Positions 1-8,038 of a stretch of 64,000 nt of DNA are shown in pieces (positions within the stretch are counted from its first letter, which is position 1; each line of letters opens with the position of its first letter). Both the position numbers and the translations under genes were made by a program. Below the pieces are notes generated by a model that was not told the origin of the DNA, did no database searches, and saw only the letters and a program-made list of their open reading frames with translations. The stretch comes from Streptomyces sp. NRRL F-6131 (lineage in GTDB: Bacteria > Actinomycetota > Actinomycetes > Streptomycetales > Streptomycetaceae), in NCBI GenBank assembly GCA_000719695.1, contig JOHN01000029.1, positions 62,001 to 126,000 of the forward strand, in the 5' to 3' direction.

Positions 1-41
1 CTCACCGGTCCGCGGTAGCGGTCGGTCGGTGGACGCGGGAG

Positions 42-72
42 CGGCCGCCCCGGCCGGGAGCCGGGGCGGCCG
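42..72. terminator. Hairpin terminator downstream of the NlpC/P60 gene
   Basis: A 13-bp perfect GC-rich inverted repeat (positions 42-54 and 60-72) with a 5-nt loop lies 45 bases past the stop codon of the minus-strand gene. It lacks a U-tract, as is common for actinomycete terminators. The rest of 1-117 holds no gene I can support. Confidence 0.6.
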
Positions 73-117
73 TCGCCGCCCGCGGGCAGGCGCGCGTGGG
101 TCGGTAGGCCCTCCGGG

Positions 118-1071
118 TCAGGAGTGCGGGGGCGCCTGGGGCTTGCACTCCGGGACGTCGGTGAGCCAGGCGGGCCCCTGGACGTAGATGTTGGTGATCC
201 AGCCCCGGTAGTCCGGCAGGTAGGACCACGCGTCGTTGGTGTAGCCCTCGGCGGTGACCGTCTCGGCGTGCAGCTGGCAGGAGACCCGTATCGTGGTCGG
301 CCCGGCGAGCACGGCCACCGGGGTGCCGGAGGTGGACGGGGCCGGGCGGACGTTCACCCCGCTGCTCCAGGTCCGGTGGGTGGTGGTGCCTGGCGGCTGG
401 CCCTGGTCGTCCGGTGCGAACCGCACCGCGCCGGCGTAGTCGGACATGGTGTGGCTGGTGAGCTCGGAGACCATGAGGTGGGTGTCGGACTCCCGAGCCT
501 CGACGATCTTCCCGGCGCCGAGGTAGATCGCCACGTGGTGCACCCAGGAACGGCCCCAGAAGACGAGGTCGCCGGGGCGCAGCGCGGCGGTGTCGGTGCC
601 CAGCCGCTGTCCGGGCAGCTCGGCGATCCCGGCGGCGTCCTTCTGCCCGACGACGTCGTGACCGACCGCCCGGGACCAGGCCCACCGGACCAGTCCGGAG
701 CAGTCGAAGCCGATGCGGTACGGGTCGTTCTTGGACCGCTCGGGGTCGCTCGGGTCGACGTAGCCGTAGGTGGCGCCGGGGGTCGGGCCGTGTCCGCCGC
801 CCCAGGTGTACCAGGTGCCGGCGGCGACCTGGGTGCAGGCGGCCGCGATGGCCCGGCCGGCGGCTTCCGAGGTCGGGGTGCCCTGGGGCGCGCAGTCCGC
901 GGCGATCGTCGACGGCGGGGCGATGGGTGCGGTCGGGGCGATGGGTGCGGTCGGTGCGGTCGGGGCTGCCGGCAACGCCGCCGCCGGCGGCAGGGCGGTG
1001 GTGGTCAGGAGCCCGGCCAGCAGGGCGATCAACACGCCGGCCAGGGTGGTGCTGCGGTGCTTCGCTCGCAC
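118..1071 (-). CDS. Secreted NlpC/P60 family peptidoglycan hydrolase with C-terminal SH3-like domain
   Basis: Predicted 317-residue exported cysteine peptidase acting on peptidoglycan stem peptides. The open frame reaches further upstream, but the GTG at 1071 is chosen because an AGAGGA-type ribosome site precedes it and it starts a clear signal peptide (Arg/Lys n-region, Leu/Ala-rich core, residues 1-32). A low-complexity Ala-Pro-Thr/Ile linker follows. The NlpC/P60 core shows the catalytic Cys in FDCSGLVRWAW (about residue 124) and the partner His in HHVAIYLGAG (about 178). Residues from about 225 to the end (SGVNVRPAPS and onward) look like a bacterial SH3 domain that would bind the wall. 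The upstream region shares a 60-base element with the gene at 6001, which suggests co-regulation of two exported proteins. Confidence 0.9.
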   Translation of the reverse strand: MRAKHRSTTLAGVLIALLAGLLTTTALPPAAALPAAPTAPTAPIAPTAPIAPPSTIAADCAPQGTPTSEAAGRAIAAACTQVAAGTWYTWGGGHGPTPGATYGYVDPSDPERSKNDPYRIGFDCSGLVRWAWSRAVGHDVVGQKDAAGIAELPGQRLGTDTAALRPGDLVFWGRSWVHHVAIYLGAGKIVEARESDTHLMVSELTSHTMSDYAGAVRFAPDDQGQPPGTTTHRTWSSGVNVRPAPSTSGTPVAVLAGPTTIRVSCQLHAETVTAEGYTNDAWSYLPDYRGWITNIYVQGPAWLTDVPECKPQAPPHS

Positions 1072-1160
1072 GGATTCCTCTTCTCGTCCTGTTCCGGTGG
1101 AGCAGTGGTGCGGGCGCCCGGGGTGGCGGTGACGGGTCCGAGCCTGGCAAGGCCGCGCGG

Positions 1161-1231
1161 ACGCCGTCCAGCGGGTCGCCGTCGCCCGTCGCGGCGGGAA
1201 ACGGGAAACGCCGGCGGGAAACCCCTGGTGA
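1161..1231 (-). promoter_or_regulatory. Conserved upstream element, copy A
   Basis: On the minus strand this stretch contains GTTTCCCG, three bases, then CGTTTCCCGTTTCC, followed by a block ending GCTGGACG. Nearly the same sequence, in the same orientation relative to its gene, occurs at 5795-5855 upstream of the secreted I36-type gene. Copy A ends about 90 bases before the NlpC/P60 start. It is probably a promoter or activator site; the binding factor is unknown. Confidence 0.5.
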
Positions 1232-1267
1232 GCTGCCCGGACCGGGAGCTGCCCGGACCGGGGCCGG

Positions 1268-4200
1268 TCAGCCCGCCCCGCCGCACCCCCTGCGGTACGG
1301 CTGCCCCGGCAGCAGCTGCGACCAGCGGGCCGGGTCGACGGGGCCGAGGAGTCCGCAGATCGCCGCGGACCGCTCCGCGACGTCCTGGCGCCACAGCCGC
1401 ACCGTCCCGTCGCTGCCGCCACTGGCCAGCGACCGGCCGTCCGGACTGAAGTCGACCGACCAGACGGCGTTGCCGTGGCCGGTCAGCGTCGCCGTCGGCG
1501 CGCCGGTGGCGGCCTCCCAGACGCGGACGGTGCCGTCGTTGCCGCCGCTGGCGAGCGTGCGGCCGTCCGGCGCGAACGCCACCGCCCGCACCGCGCCGGT
1601 GTGGCCGGTGAGGGTGACGAGCGGGCCGGGGGTGGCCGGGTCCCAGGTCCGGACGGTGCTGTCGTTGCCGCCGCTGGCCAGGGTGCGGCCGTCCGGGGCG
1701 AACGCCACCGTCCGCACCGCGCCCTTGTGTCCGGTCAGCACGGCGATCGGCCGCCGGTCGGGGATGTCCCACAGCCGCACGGTCAGGTCGTCGCTGCCGG
1801 TGGCGAGGGTGCGGCTGTCCGGGGCGAAGGCGACGCTGTTGACGAAGTCCTGGTGACCCATCAGGATCCACTCCGCGGCGCCCCCGCCCTTCTCGACGTT
1901 CCAGAGCCGGGCCGTGCGGTCGTCGCCGGCCGAGGCGAGCAGATGGCCGTCCGGGCTGAACACCACCGCGAACACCGAACCGTGGTGCCCGGTGAGCCTG
2001 GCCCGTTCGCGCAGGGTGGCGAGGTCCCAGAGCCGGACGGTGCCGTCCGAACCGCCGGAGGCCAGCAACCGGCCGTCCGGGCTGAACGCCACACCGAGGA
2101 CCTGGCTCTCGTGGCCGGTGAGCACCGCCTTCTCGCGGCGGGTGGCGACGTCCCAGAGGCGGATCGCGCGGTCGGCGCCGGCGGTCGCGACGGTGCGGCC
2201 GTCCGGGCTGTACACCGCGCGCGCGACCTCCGCGTAGGGGCGCGGAGTGAGCGCCGCCGCGCCGAGGTTCCACAGCACGGCCGACTGGTCGAAGCCGGCG
2301 GTGGCCAGCAGCGTGCCGTCCGGACTCGCGGCGACGCCCTGGACGTAGTCGGTGTGGCCGCTCAGGGTGGCCGTCACCCGGCGTCCGGCGACGTCCCAGA
2401 GGCGGACGGCGCCGTCGCCGCTGGCACTCACCAGGGTGGCGCCGTCGTCGGCGAAGGTCACCGCGTTGACGTCGTCGTTGTGGCCGGTGAGCGTCGCCGT
2501 GGTGGCGCCGGTGGCGATGTCCCAGAGGCGCACGGTGCGGTCGGCGCTCGCCGAGGCGAGGGTGCGGCCGTCGGGGCCGATGGCGAGGGCGAGGACCGTG
2601 TTGCGGTGGCCGGTCAGTGTGGCGCGGGCGGTGCCGGTCGCGGTGATGACGCCGGTGGTGGGGCTGCTGGTGGTGTCGGTGGTGGGGCTGGTGACGATGT
2701 CCCAGAGGCGGACCGTCTGGTCCGTGCCCGCCGAGGCGACGGTCCGACCGTCCGGGCCGGTGGCGACGGTCTGGATCTCGCCGTCGTGGCCGGTCAGCGT
2801 CGCGAGGAGACGTGAGTCGACCGGGGGCTCCTCGGCGGCGGCCGTGGGGTCGGCGGTGGGGGCGGTCGGGGAGACGGCGGCCGGTTCGCGGCTCGGTTCG
2901 CGGCTGGGTTCGCGGTTCGGGGAGAGGGTCGGCGTGAGGGGCGGGACGGCGCCGGGCGCCGAGGTCCGGGCGGAGGCGGGCACGTCACCGGACCGGGCGG
3001 TGGTGACGCCGGGCCGCTCGGTGACCGGAGCGTCCGGGCGGACGGCGGACCACACCCGGACGGTCCGGTCGGTCCCGCCGGACACGACCGTACGGCCGTC
3101 CGCGGCGAAGGCGACCGAGCGGACCGGCCCGACGTGACCGCGCAGGATGATCGGCGGACGGCGCTGCGCGACGTCCCAGAGCCGGATCGTGCCGTCCGAT
3201 GCCACCGAGGCGAGCAGCTGCCCGTCCGGACTGAACACGACCGTCCGCACGGGACTGTTGTGCCCGGTCAGCGTCGCGACCGGCCGGCGGTCCGGCAGGC
3301 TCCACAGTCGCACCGTCTCGTCGGTGCTCCCGGTCGCCAGCAGTCGGCCGTCGGGGCTGATCGCGCAACTGTTCACCGCACCCGTGTGCCCGAGCAACCG
3401 GCCCGCGAACGGCTGCGACTGGGTACTGAGCAGGGCGCCGCGCGCCTCGGGGGTCGGCGCGACGCGGAAGGCCCGCTCGGCGAGGAGCATCGCCGCCTCC
3501 GGGCGGCCGGCCGCGAGGCGGGCCGACTCGGAGGCCATCGCCCGGGAGGTCGCCCGCCGGCCCTGGTCGAGCGCGGTGGTCCGCTGCTGGTGGGCGAAGA
3601 CCCCCGCGGTGAGCGCGACGACGAGCAGAACGGCGAGCGTGACCAGGAGTTGACGCTCCCGTCTGGCCTGCCGCCGGGCACCGCGCCGACGCTGCTCCTG
3701 CCGCTCGTCGCTGGCCCGCAGGAAGGCGTCCTGCGACCCGGTCAGGTCCGCCCGGCGGAGCGGGTCGCGCGCCCACTGCAGGGCGGTGGCGAGCCTGGTC
3801 CCCCGGTAGAGGGCGGCCGGGTCGCGCCGTTCGCGCTCCCAGTCGGCGGCCGCCTCCGCGAGCTGTCGGCGGATCAGCAGTCCGGCGCGGTCGGCGTGCA
3901 CCCAGTGGCGCAGCCGGGGCCAGGCCCGCAGCAGCGCCTCGTGGGTGATGGTCACGGTGTCCCGGTCGACGGTCAGCAGCCGGGCCCGGACGAAGGCGTC
4001 GAGCACCGGGGCGGCATCGGCCCGGTCGGTGCTGGTGGCGGCCGTGCCGTCCGGGGTTGCCCGGGCTGCCGGGGTTTCCCGCGCACCCGGCCGGTCCTGC
4101 GGTGCTTGCGGTGCTGACGGGCCGGGCAGGGGAGCCAGCAGCTCCGCCCGGGGCACCGGCCGTCGGAACTCCTCGCCCTCCGGCCCGACCTGCACCAGCC

Positions 4201-5557
4201 GGAGCAGGAGCTGGCGGGCCAGCTCCCGGTCCTCGGGGCCGAACCGGGTGAAGACCCGCTCGGCGCTCGCCGCCACCGCGCCGTGGATGCCTCCGGTGCG
4301 CAGATAGCCGTCGACGGTGAGCGTGCGCGCGGTGCGCTGCTGCCAGGTGGCCAGCAGCGCGTGCGAGAGCAGCGGGAGGACACCCGGGCCGCCGGTGAAG
4401 GTCCGTTCCGGAGTCGGACCGTCCGTCCTGTCCGTGCCGTCGCTGTCGCTGTCGCTGTCGCTGCCGAGCGCACCGCGGCCGAGGACACCGCCGTCTGGTG
4501 CGTCGCTGTTCGGGATGCCGAGGTCGCGCAGCAGGACCTCGACCAGCCCCGGTTCCAGCCGCAGTCCCGCCTCGGCCGCCGGACGGACGATCGACTCGCG
4601 CAGCTCGGCGGCGGTCATCGGTCCGAGGGCGAACAGCCCGTGGTCGATCACCGGGACGAGCTCCGGATGGTCGAGGCAACGCCCGCAGAAGTCCGCCCGC
4701 ACCCCGAGCACCACCAGTGCGGCGGGGTGCGCGGTGGCGAGCCCGCAGAGCGTCCGGACGAAGGCGCGCCGCTCCTGCTCGTCGGTGCAGAGGGTGAACG
4801 TTTCCTCGAACTGATCCACGATCAACGCCAGTTCGACGCCCGTCGGCACCTCCTGGTCCAGGCCGGCCTCGTTCAGGGCGACGCTCAGGGCCTCCATCGG
4901 GTGCGCCGTCGGCGTGCACACCACCACCCGCCGGACCGGCTCGCCCTCCGGGCTCGGTGCGCCGGCGCGCAGGGCGGGTACCAGTCCGGCCATCAGCAGC
5001 GAGGATTTCCCCGCCCCGGACGGCCCGACGAGCGCCAGCGGGCCCTGCCCGGCCCGTTCGGTCAGACGGCTGAGCAGGGCGGCGGTCGCGCCGGTCCGCC
5101 CCGCGAACCAGCGGGCCTGGTCCGGACCGAACGCCGCCAACCCCGGATAGGGGCAGAGGCCGTCGTCGGGAGCGTGCGGTTCGGGCCCGTCGTCCCCGGG
5201 CCGGGCGTCCCCGGGCCGGACGCCGTCGGGCTCCGTGCCGCGCCCGGCCGCCGACGCGCTGTTCTCCGCGGCTCCGGTCGCGTCGACCGCGTCGACCGCT
5301 CCGAGTGCTTCCACCGCTGCGACCGGTTCGAGCAGTCGTACCAGCGCGCCGTCGGCCCGGAGCACGTCGTCGCAGCGCTGGGCGAGGTCGAGCGTGGCGG
5401 GCTTCCCGCCGTTTTCGATCTTGCTGAGATACCCCTTGCTGTAGTGGACCAGCCGTGACAGCGCCGCGAGTGACAGCCCCCGTTCGTGCCGCAGTCGTCG
5501 CAGCTCCGCCCCGAACCCCGGCGGAGCCTGTGCCCCTTCGTCGGCGTCCCACCGCAT
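1268..5557 (-). CDS. HTH-STAND ATPase-transmembrane-WD40 signalling protein
   Basis: A 1,429-residue multidomain protein. Residues about 15-70 form an XRE-type helix-turn-helix (LSLAALSRLVHYSKGYLSKIE). An nSTAND-type NTPase follows, with Walker A GPSGAGKSS (about 180) and a Walker B-like LIVDQFEE (about 245). A basic, Arg-rich stretch precedes one predicted membrane helix (LLVTLAVLLVVALTAGVF, about 637-655). The C-terminal half holds 14 WD40 repeats, each of GH...SPDGR...SG..DGTVRLWD type, enough for two seven-bladed propellers. A low-complexity Pro/Thr/Ser insertion splits repeats 3 and 4. The ATG at 5557 has an AAAGGGG ribosome site. By family analogy it is a sensor or scaffold whose NTPase oligomerises on ligand binding; the ligand and any DNA target are unknown. 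The HTH joined to a membrane anchor is notable. Confidence 0.9.
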   Translation of the reverse strand: MRWDADEGAQAPPGFGAELRRLRHERGLSLAALSRLVHYSKGYLSKIENGGKPATLDLAQRCDDVLRADGALVRLLEPVAAVEALGAVDAVDATGAAENSASAAGRGTEPDGVRPGDARPGDDGPEPHAPDDGLCPYPGLAAFGPDQARWFAGRTGATAALLSRLTERAGQGPLALVGPSGAGKSSLLMAGLVPALRAGAPSPEGEPVRRVVVCTPTAHPMEALSVALNEAGLDQEVPTGVELALIVDQFEETFTLCTDEQERRAFVRTLCGLATAHPAALVVLGVRADFCGRCLDHPELVPVIDHGLFALGPMTAAELRESIVRPAAEAGLRLEPGLVEVLLRDLGIPNSDAPDGGVLGRGALGSDSDSDSDGTDRTDGPTPERTFTGGPGVLPLLSHALLATWQQRTARTLTVDGYLRTGGIHGAVAASAERVFTRFGPEDRELARQLLLRLVQVGPEGEEFRRPVPRAELLAPLPGPSAPQAPQDRPGARETPAARATPDGTAATSTDRADAAPVLDAFVRARLLTVDRDTVTITHEALLRAWPRLRHWVHADRAGLLIRRQLAEAAADWERERRDPAALYRGTRLATALQWARDPLRRADLTGSQDAFLRASDERQEQRRRGARRQARRERQLLVTLAVLLVVALTAGVFAHQQRTTALDQGRRATSRAMASESARLAAGRPEAAMLLAERAFRVAPTPEARGALLSTQSQPFAGRLLGHTGAVNSCAISPDGRLLATGSTDETVRLWSLPDRRPVATLTGHNSPVRTVVFSPDGQLLASVASDGTIRLWDVAQRRPPIILRGHVGPVRSVAFAADGRTVVSGGTDRTVRVWSAVRPDAPVTERPGVTTARSGDVPASARTSAPGAVPPLTPTLSPNREPSREPSREPAAVSPTAPTADPTAAAEEPPVDSRLLATLTGHDGEIQTVATGPDGRTVASAGTDQTVRLWDIVTSPTTDTTSSPTTGVITATGTARATLTGHRNTVLALAIGPDGRTLASASADRTVRLWDIATGATTATLTGHNDDVNAVTFADDGATLVSASGDGAVRLWDVAGRRVTATLSGHTDYVQGVAASPDGTLLATAGFDQSAVLWNLGAAALTPRPYAEVARAVYSPDGRTVATAGADRAIRLWDVATRREKAVLTGHESQVLGVAFSPDGRLLASGGSDGTVRLWDLATLRERARLTGHHGSVFAVVFSPDGHLLASAGDDRTARLWNVEKGGGAAEWILMGHQDFVNSVAFAPDSRTLATGSDDLTVRLWDIPDRRPIAVLTGHKGAVRTVAFAPDGRTLASGGNDSTVRTWDPATPGPLVTLTGHTGAVRAVAFAPDGRTLASGGNDGTVRVWEAATGAPTATLTGHGNAVWSVDFSPDGRSLASGGSDGTVRLWRQDVAERSAAICGLLGPVDPARWSQLLPGQPYRRGCGGAG

Positions 5558-5794
5558 CCTGGCCCCTTTCAGGTTGACGCGCTCGCCTCATCCTCGCCGC
5601 CGGGGGGCCGGGGGGTGCCCGGAAGGCCGAAACTCCTCCGCCTCGTGGGCCTCCTTTCTGATGACGCGTCATGGCAGGGTCGCCGCTGGCCGAGGGGTGG
5701 AGTGCGGGCCGTCCTCGGTGGACGGGCGAGGGTGGGTGATCGACGGGTGCGCGGTGGGCGAGCCGTGGGGGATCCGGGACGCGCAGGTGGGAGT

Positions 5795-5855
5795 GGTTTC
5801 CCGAGGCGTTTCCCGTTTCCTGTCGACACGGGCAACGGCGCCCGGCTGGACGCGG
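5795..5855 (+). promoter_or_regulatory. Conserved upstream element, copy B
   Basis: This is the second copy of the element at 1161-1231, oriented toward the gene at 6001. It shares GGTTTCCCG, GGCGTTTCCCGTTTCC, ACGGGC(A/G)ACGGCG and GCTGGACG in order, with a single-base gap in the alignment. It lies in the 443-base gap 5558-6000, which otherwise holds only the ribosome site of the 6001 gene and the presumed promoter of the WD40 gene. A 7-codon frame (ATG at 5981) whose stop overlaps the GTG at 6001 is probably fortuitous. Confidence 0.5.
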
Positions 5856-6000
5856 TTCCGGGGGTGCGGCGAGTCTCGAAGCCGACGCCGATCGGGAGTT
5901 CGGTCGGTTCTCCGGGGGCACCGGGACCGGCCCGTCCGGCCCCACCCGGACACTCCCGCATCGGCGCACCATCGGGGACCATGAACCTGGAGGTACACAA

Positions 6001-6432
6001 GTGAGCACGACCCAGCGCACCATCAAGCGCGCCGTGACCGCCGTCGTCGCCCTCGCCGGCGCCGTGACCCTCGCCCTCACGCCGACGACCGCGGGTGCGA
6101 CGACCACGGGCGACAACGAGGGCGCCTCCGTCGTCGGCGTCGCCGGCCACCCGGCCGACCCGACCCACTGGGACTGCGCCTCCGGCGCCGTGTGCCTCTA
6201 CACGCGCGCCAACTGGCAGGGCACGCGCTTCGACCTCTACTACTACAAGACCTACAGCCTGAAGAACTGGAACGGCTTCGGATCCTGGTTCAACAACCAG
6301 ACCGGCAACGCCTTCATGAAGATCACCGATGTGAACGGCAGGACCATCCTCAGCAACGTCGCGGTGGACAAGAGGGGCTCGTTCGACTTCAACCCCGCGT
6401 GGTACGTGACGCTCTGCTCGAGCACCTGCTGA
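6001..6432 (+). CDS. Secreted peptidase inhibitor family I36-like protein
   Basis: A 143-residue exported protein. Residues 1-34 form a signal peptide (KRAVTAVVALAGAVTLALT, cleavage near AGA). The mature part begins with a Cys-containing CASGAVCLYTRANWQG segment, then Trp/Tyr/Asn-rich strands (NWNGFGSWFNNQTGN) and ends CSSTC. This resembles the crystallin-like fold of Streptomyces I36 metallopeptidase inhibitors (SMI type). The GTG start is preceded by GGAGGT at 5989-5994. The gene is monocistronic, with a strong hairpin after the stop. The molecular target is not shown by the sequence; other small beta-sandwich secreted proteins look similar. Confidence 0.8.
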   Translation: MSTTQRTIKRAVTAVVALAGAVTLALTPTTAGATTTGDNEGASVVGVAGHPADPTHWDCASGAVCLYTRANWQGTRFDLYYYKTYSLKNWNGFGSWFNNQTGNAFMKITDVNGRTILSNVAVDKRGSFDFNPAWYVTLCSSTC

Positions 6433-6453
6433 TCCCGCGCCCGCTGTTGCACC

Positions 6454-6484
6454 CCGGGTTCCCGTCCCACGGACGGGAACCCGG
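6454..6484 (+). terminator. Terminator after the I36-like gene
   Basis: A 14-bp perfect inverted repeat (6454-6467 with 6471-6484) and a 3-nt loop lie 22 bases after the stop codon. It sits between convergent genes (stop codons at 6432 and 6504), so it may work in both directions. Confidence 0.75.
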
Positions 6485-6503
6485 CGACGCGTGCTCCGGT
6501 ACG

Positions 6504-7682
6504 TCAGCCTCGGGCGGCCGCCCCGGGGGAGGCGCGCGCGGGTGGCCCCGCCTCCTCGGGGGCGCTGTCGGGGGCGGGCGCGGCGGCGGGGGCGCTGTCG
6601 AGGTCGGCCGGTGCCGTGCTCGCCGCCCGGGACCAGCGGCCGGCGAGCACCGTGCCCGCCAGCAGTTGCGCCTGGTGGTACATCATCAGCGGCAGCACCA
6701 GGAGACCGGCCTGGGTGCCGAACAGGACGGTGGCCATCGGCAGGCCGTTGGCCAGGCTCTTCTGCGAGCCGCAGAGCACCGCCGCGACTCCGGAGGCGTG
6801 GTCCAGGCCCAGCAGCCGCGCACCGAGCCGGGCGGCGGCGCCCGTGGCCACCAGGAGGAGTAGCAGGACCGCCGTCAGACCCAGCAGGACGGACGGCGTG
6901 ACGGTGGCCCAGACACCCTGTTCGACGGCTCCGCTGAACGCGGTGTAGACGACCAGCAGGATCGAGCCCCGGTCGACCGGGGTGAGTGCCCTGCGGTGAC
7001 GGCCGAGGAAGCCGCCGAGCCACGGTCGCAGGACCTGCCCCGCCACGAACGGTACGAGCAACTGCCCGCAGATCCGCACCAGGCCGTCGGCCGACAGCGC
7101 CGCCCCGGCCCCCAGCAGCCAGGCCGCGAGGAGCGGCGTCAGCACCAGACCCGCCAGGCTGGAGTAGGTGCCGGCGCAGATCGCGGCCGGGACGTTCCCC
7201 CGGGCCACGCCGGTGAGCGCCACCGAGGACTGGACGGTGGACGGCACCAGGCAGAGGAACAGCACGCCCGTCCGCAGCGGCCCGGTGAGTCCGAAGGGGG
7301 CCGCCGCCGTCACGGCGAGGCCGAGCACGGGGAACAGTACGAAGGTGCAGGCCAGGACCAACCCGTGCAATCGCAGGTGTCGCAGGCCGGCGACCGTCTC
7401 GCGGGTGGAGAGCCGGGCCCCGTACAGGAAGAACAGCAGCCCCACCGCGAGGTCGCAGGCCAGCTCGGCCCCGCGCGCCGCCCGACCGGTGGCGGGGAGC
7501 AGCGCCGCCAGCGCCACCGCGCCGGCCAGCGCCGCCACGTACGGATCGAGCACCCGCCACCACGGCCGCCGACGTTCGCCGCCGCCCGGCGAACGTCCCG
7601 GCGAACGTCCCGGGGAACGCCCTGGCGGACGGCTTGGCGCCCCCGCCGGGGGCGGCGCCCGGTGCTGACGGGTCGTGGTCAT
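6504..7682 (-). CDS. Bile acid:sodium symporter (SBF/BASS)-like transporter
   Basis: A 392-residue integral membrane protein with about ten hydrophobic segments. The N-terminus is Arg/Pro/Gly-rich (RSPGRSPGRSPGG) and the C-terminal tail is Ala/Pro-rich. Motifs such as VGLLFFLYGARLS, FLCLVPSTVQSSVALT and CGSQKSLANGLP are typical of the SBF-like (DUF4137/YfeH-type) branch of the BASS family. The substrate is probably an organic anion but cannot be named. The ATG at 7682 overlaps the stop of the upstream gene (ATGA), so translation is probably coupled. It is the third gene of an operon with a PEP-mutase-like enzyme, which suggests transport of that enzyme's substrate or product. Confidence 0.85.
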   Translation of the reverse strand: MTTTRQHRAPPPAGAPSRPPGRSPGRSPGRSPGGGERRRPWWRVLDPYVAALAGAVALAALLPATGRAARGAELACDLAVGLLFFLYGARLSTRETVAGLRHLRLHGLVLACTFVLFPVLGLAVTAAAPFGLTGPLRTGVLFLCLVPSTVQSSVALTGVARGNVPAAICAGTYSSLAGLVLTPLLAAWLLGAGAALSADGLVRICGQLLVPFVAGQVLRPWLGGFLGRHRRALTPVDRGSILLVVYTAFSGAVEQGVWATVTPSVLLGLTAVLLLLLVATGAAARLGARLLGLDHASGVAAVLCGSQKSLANGLPMATVLFGTQAGLLVLPLMMYHQAQLLAGTVLAGRWSRAASTAPADLDSAPAAAPAPDSAPEEAGPPARASPGAAARG

Positions 7683-8038
7683 TCCTCGTCCCCCTGCTCC
7701 GTGCCCTGGGATGCCGGGACGGTCTTGGCGATCCTCAGCAGGCCGGGTACGAGGGCCGTGGTGGACCCGTCGTGGTCGCTGCCGGCCGACCCGTGCCCGA
7801 TCAGGAGGTCGGCCGTCCGGTCGATCTCGATGATCGAGTCCGCCCCGGAGTTGTCGATCACCGTGAGGAGGCTGCGCTCCGCGACGGTCGACCCCGGCGC
7901 GGCGCCGCCGAGCAGGGCCCAGGCCGCCAGGGCGAGCCCGACGGCCATCACCCGGTGCCGGCCCCGGCGCGGCCACTCTCCCGCGGTCCGGGTCCAGGTC
8001 CGGATTCGGACGGACGGGCCGGGCACCCGGAGCGTCAC
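7679..8038 (-). CDS. Small single-pass membrane or secreted protein, function unknown
   Basis: A 119-residue protein. After a basic N-terminus (residues 1-29) comes one hydrophobic segment (VMAVGLALAAWALLGGAA, about 30-48), then a hydrophilic, acidic C-terminal domain (VIDNSGADSIIEIDRTADLLIG and onward). I recognise no family. The GTG start overlaps the TGA of the upstream gene (GTGA, 8035-8038), and its own stop overlaps the transporter start (ATGA). Four-base overlaps on both sides point to a tightly coupled three-gene operon and argue the ORF is real. It may be an accessory subunit of the transporter; that is inference. Confidence 0.7.
   Translation of the reverse strand: MTLRVPGPSVRIRTWTRTAGEWPRRGRHRVMAVGLALAAWALLGGAAPGSTVAERSLLTVIDNSGADSIIEIDRTADLLIGHGSAGSDHDGSTTALVPGLLRIAKTVPASQGTEQGDEE

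Noticed and set aside
5981..6004. Seven-codon upstream ORF overlapping the I36-like start
   Set aside because: It spans the ribosome site of the real gene and encodes no repeated or stalling codon set; probably chance.
2985..6116. 1,043-residue minus-strand open frame overlapping the WD40 gene
   Set aside because: It is an alternate frame of the WD40 gene, Arg/Pro/Gly-rich and without motifs; the WD40 frame is clearly coding.
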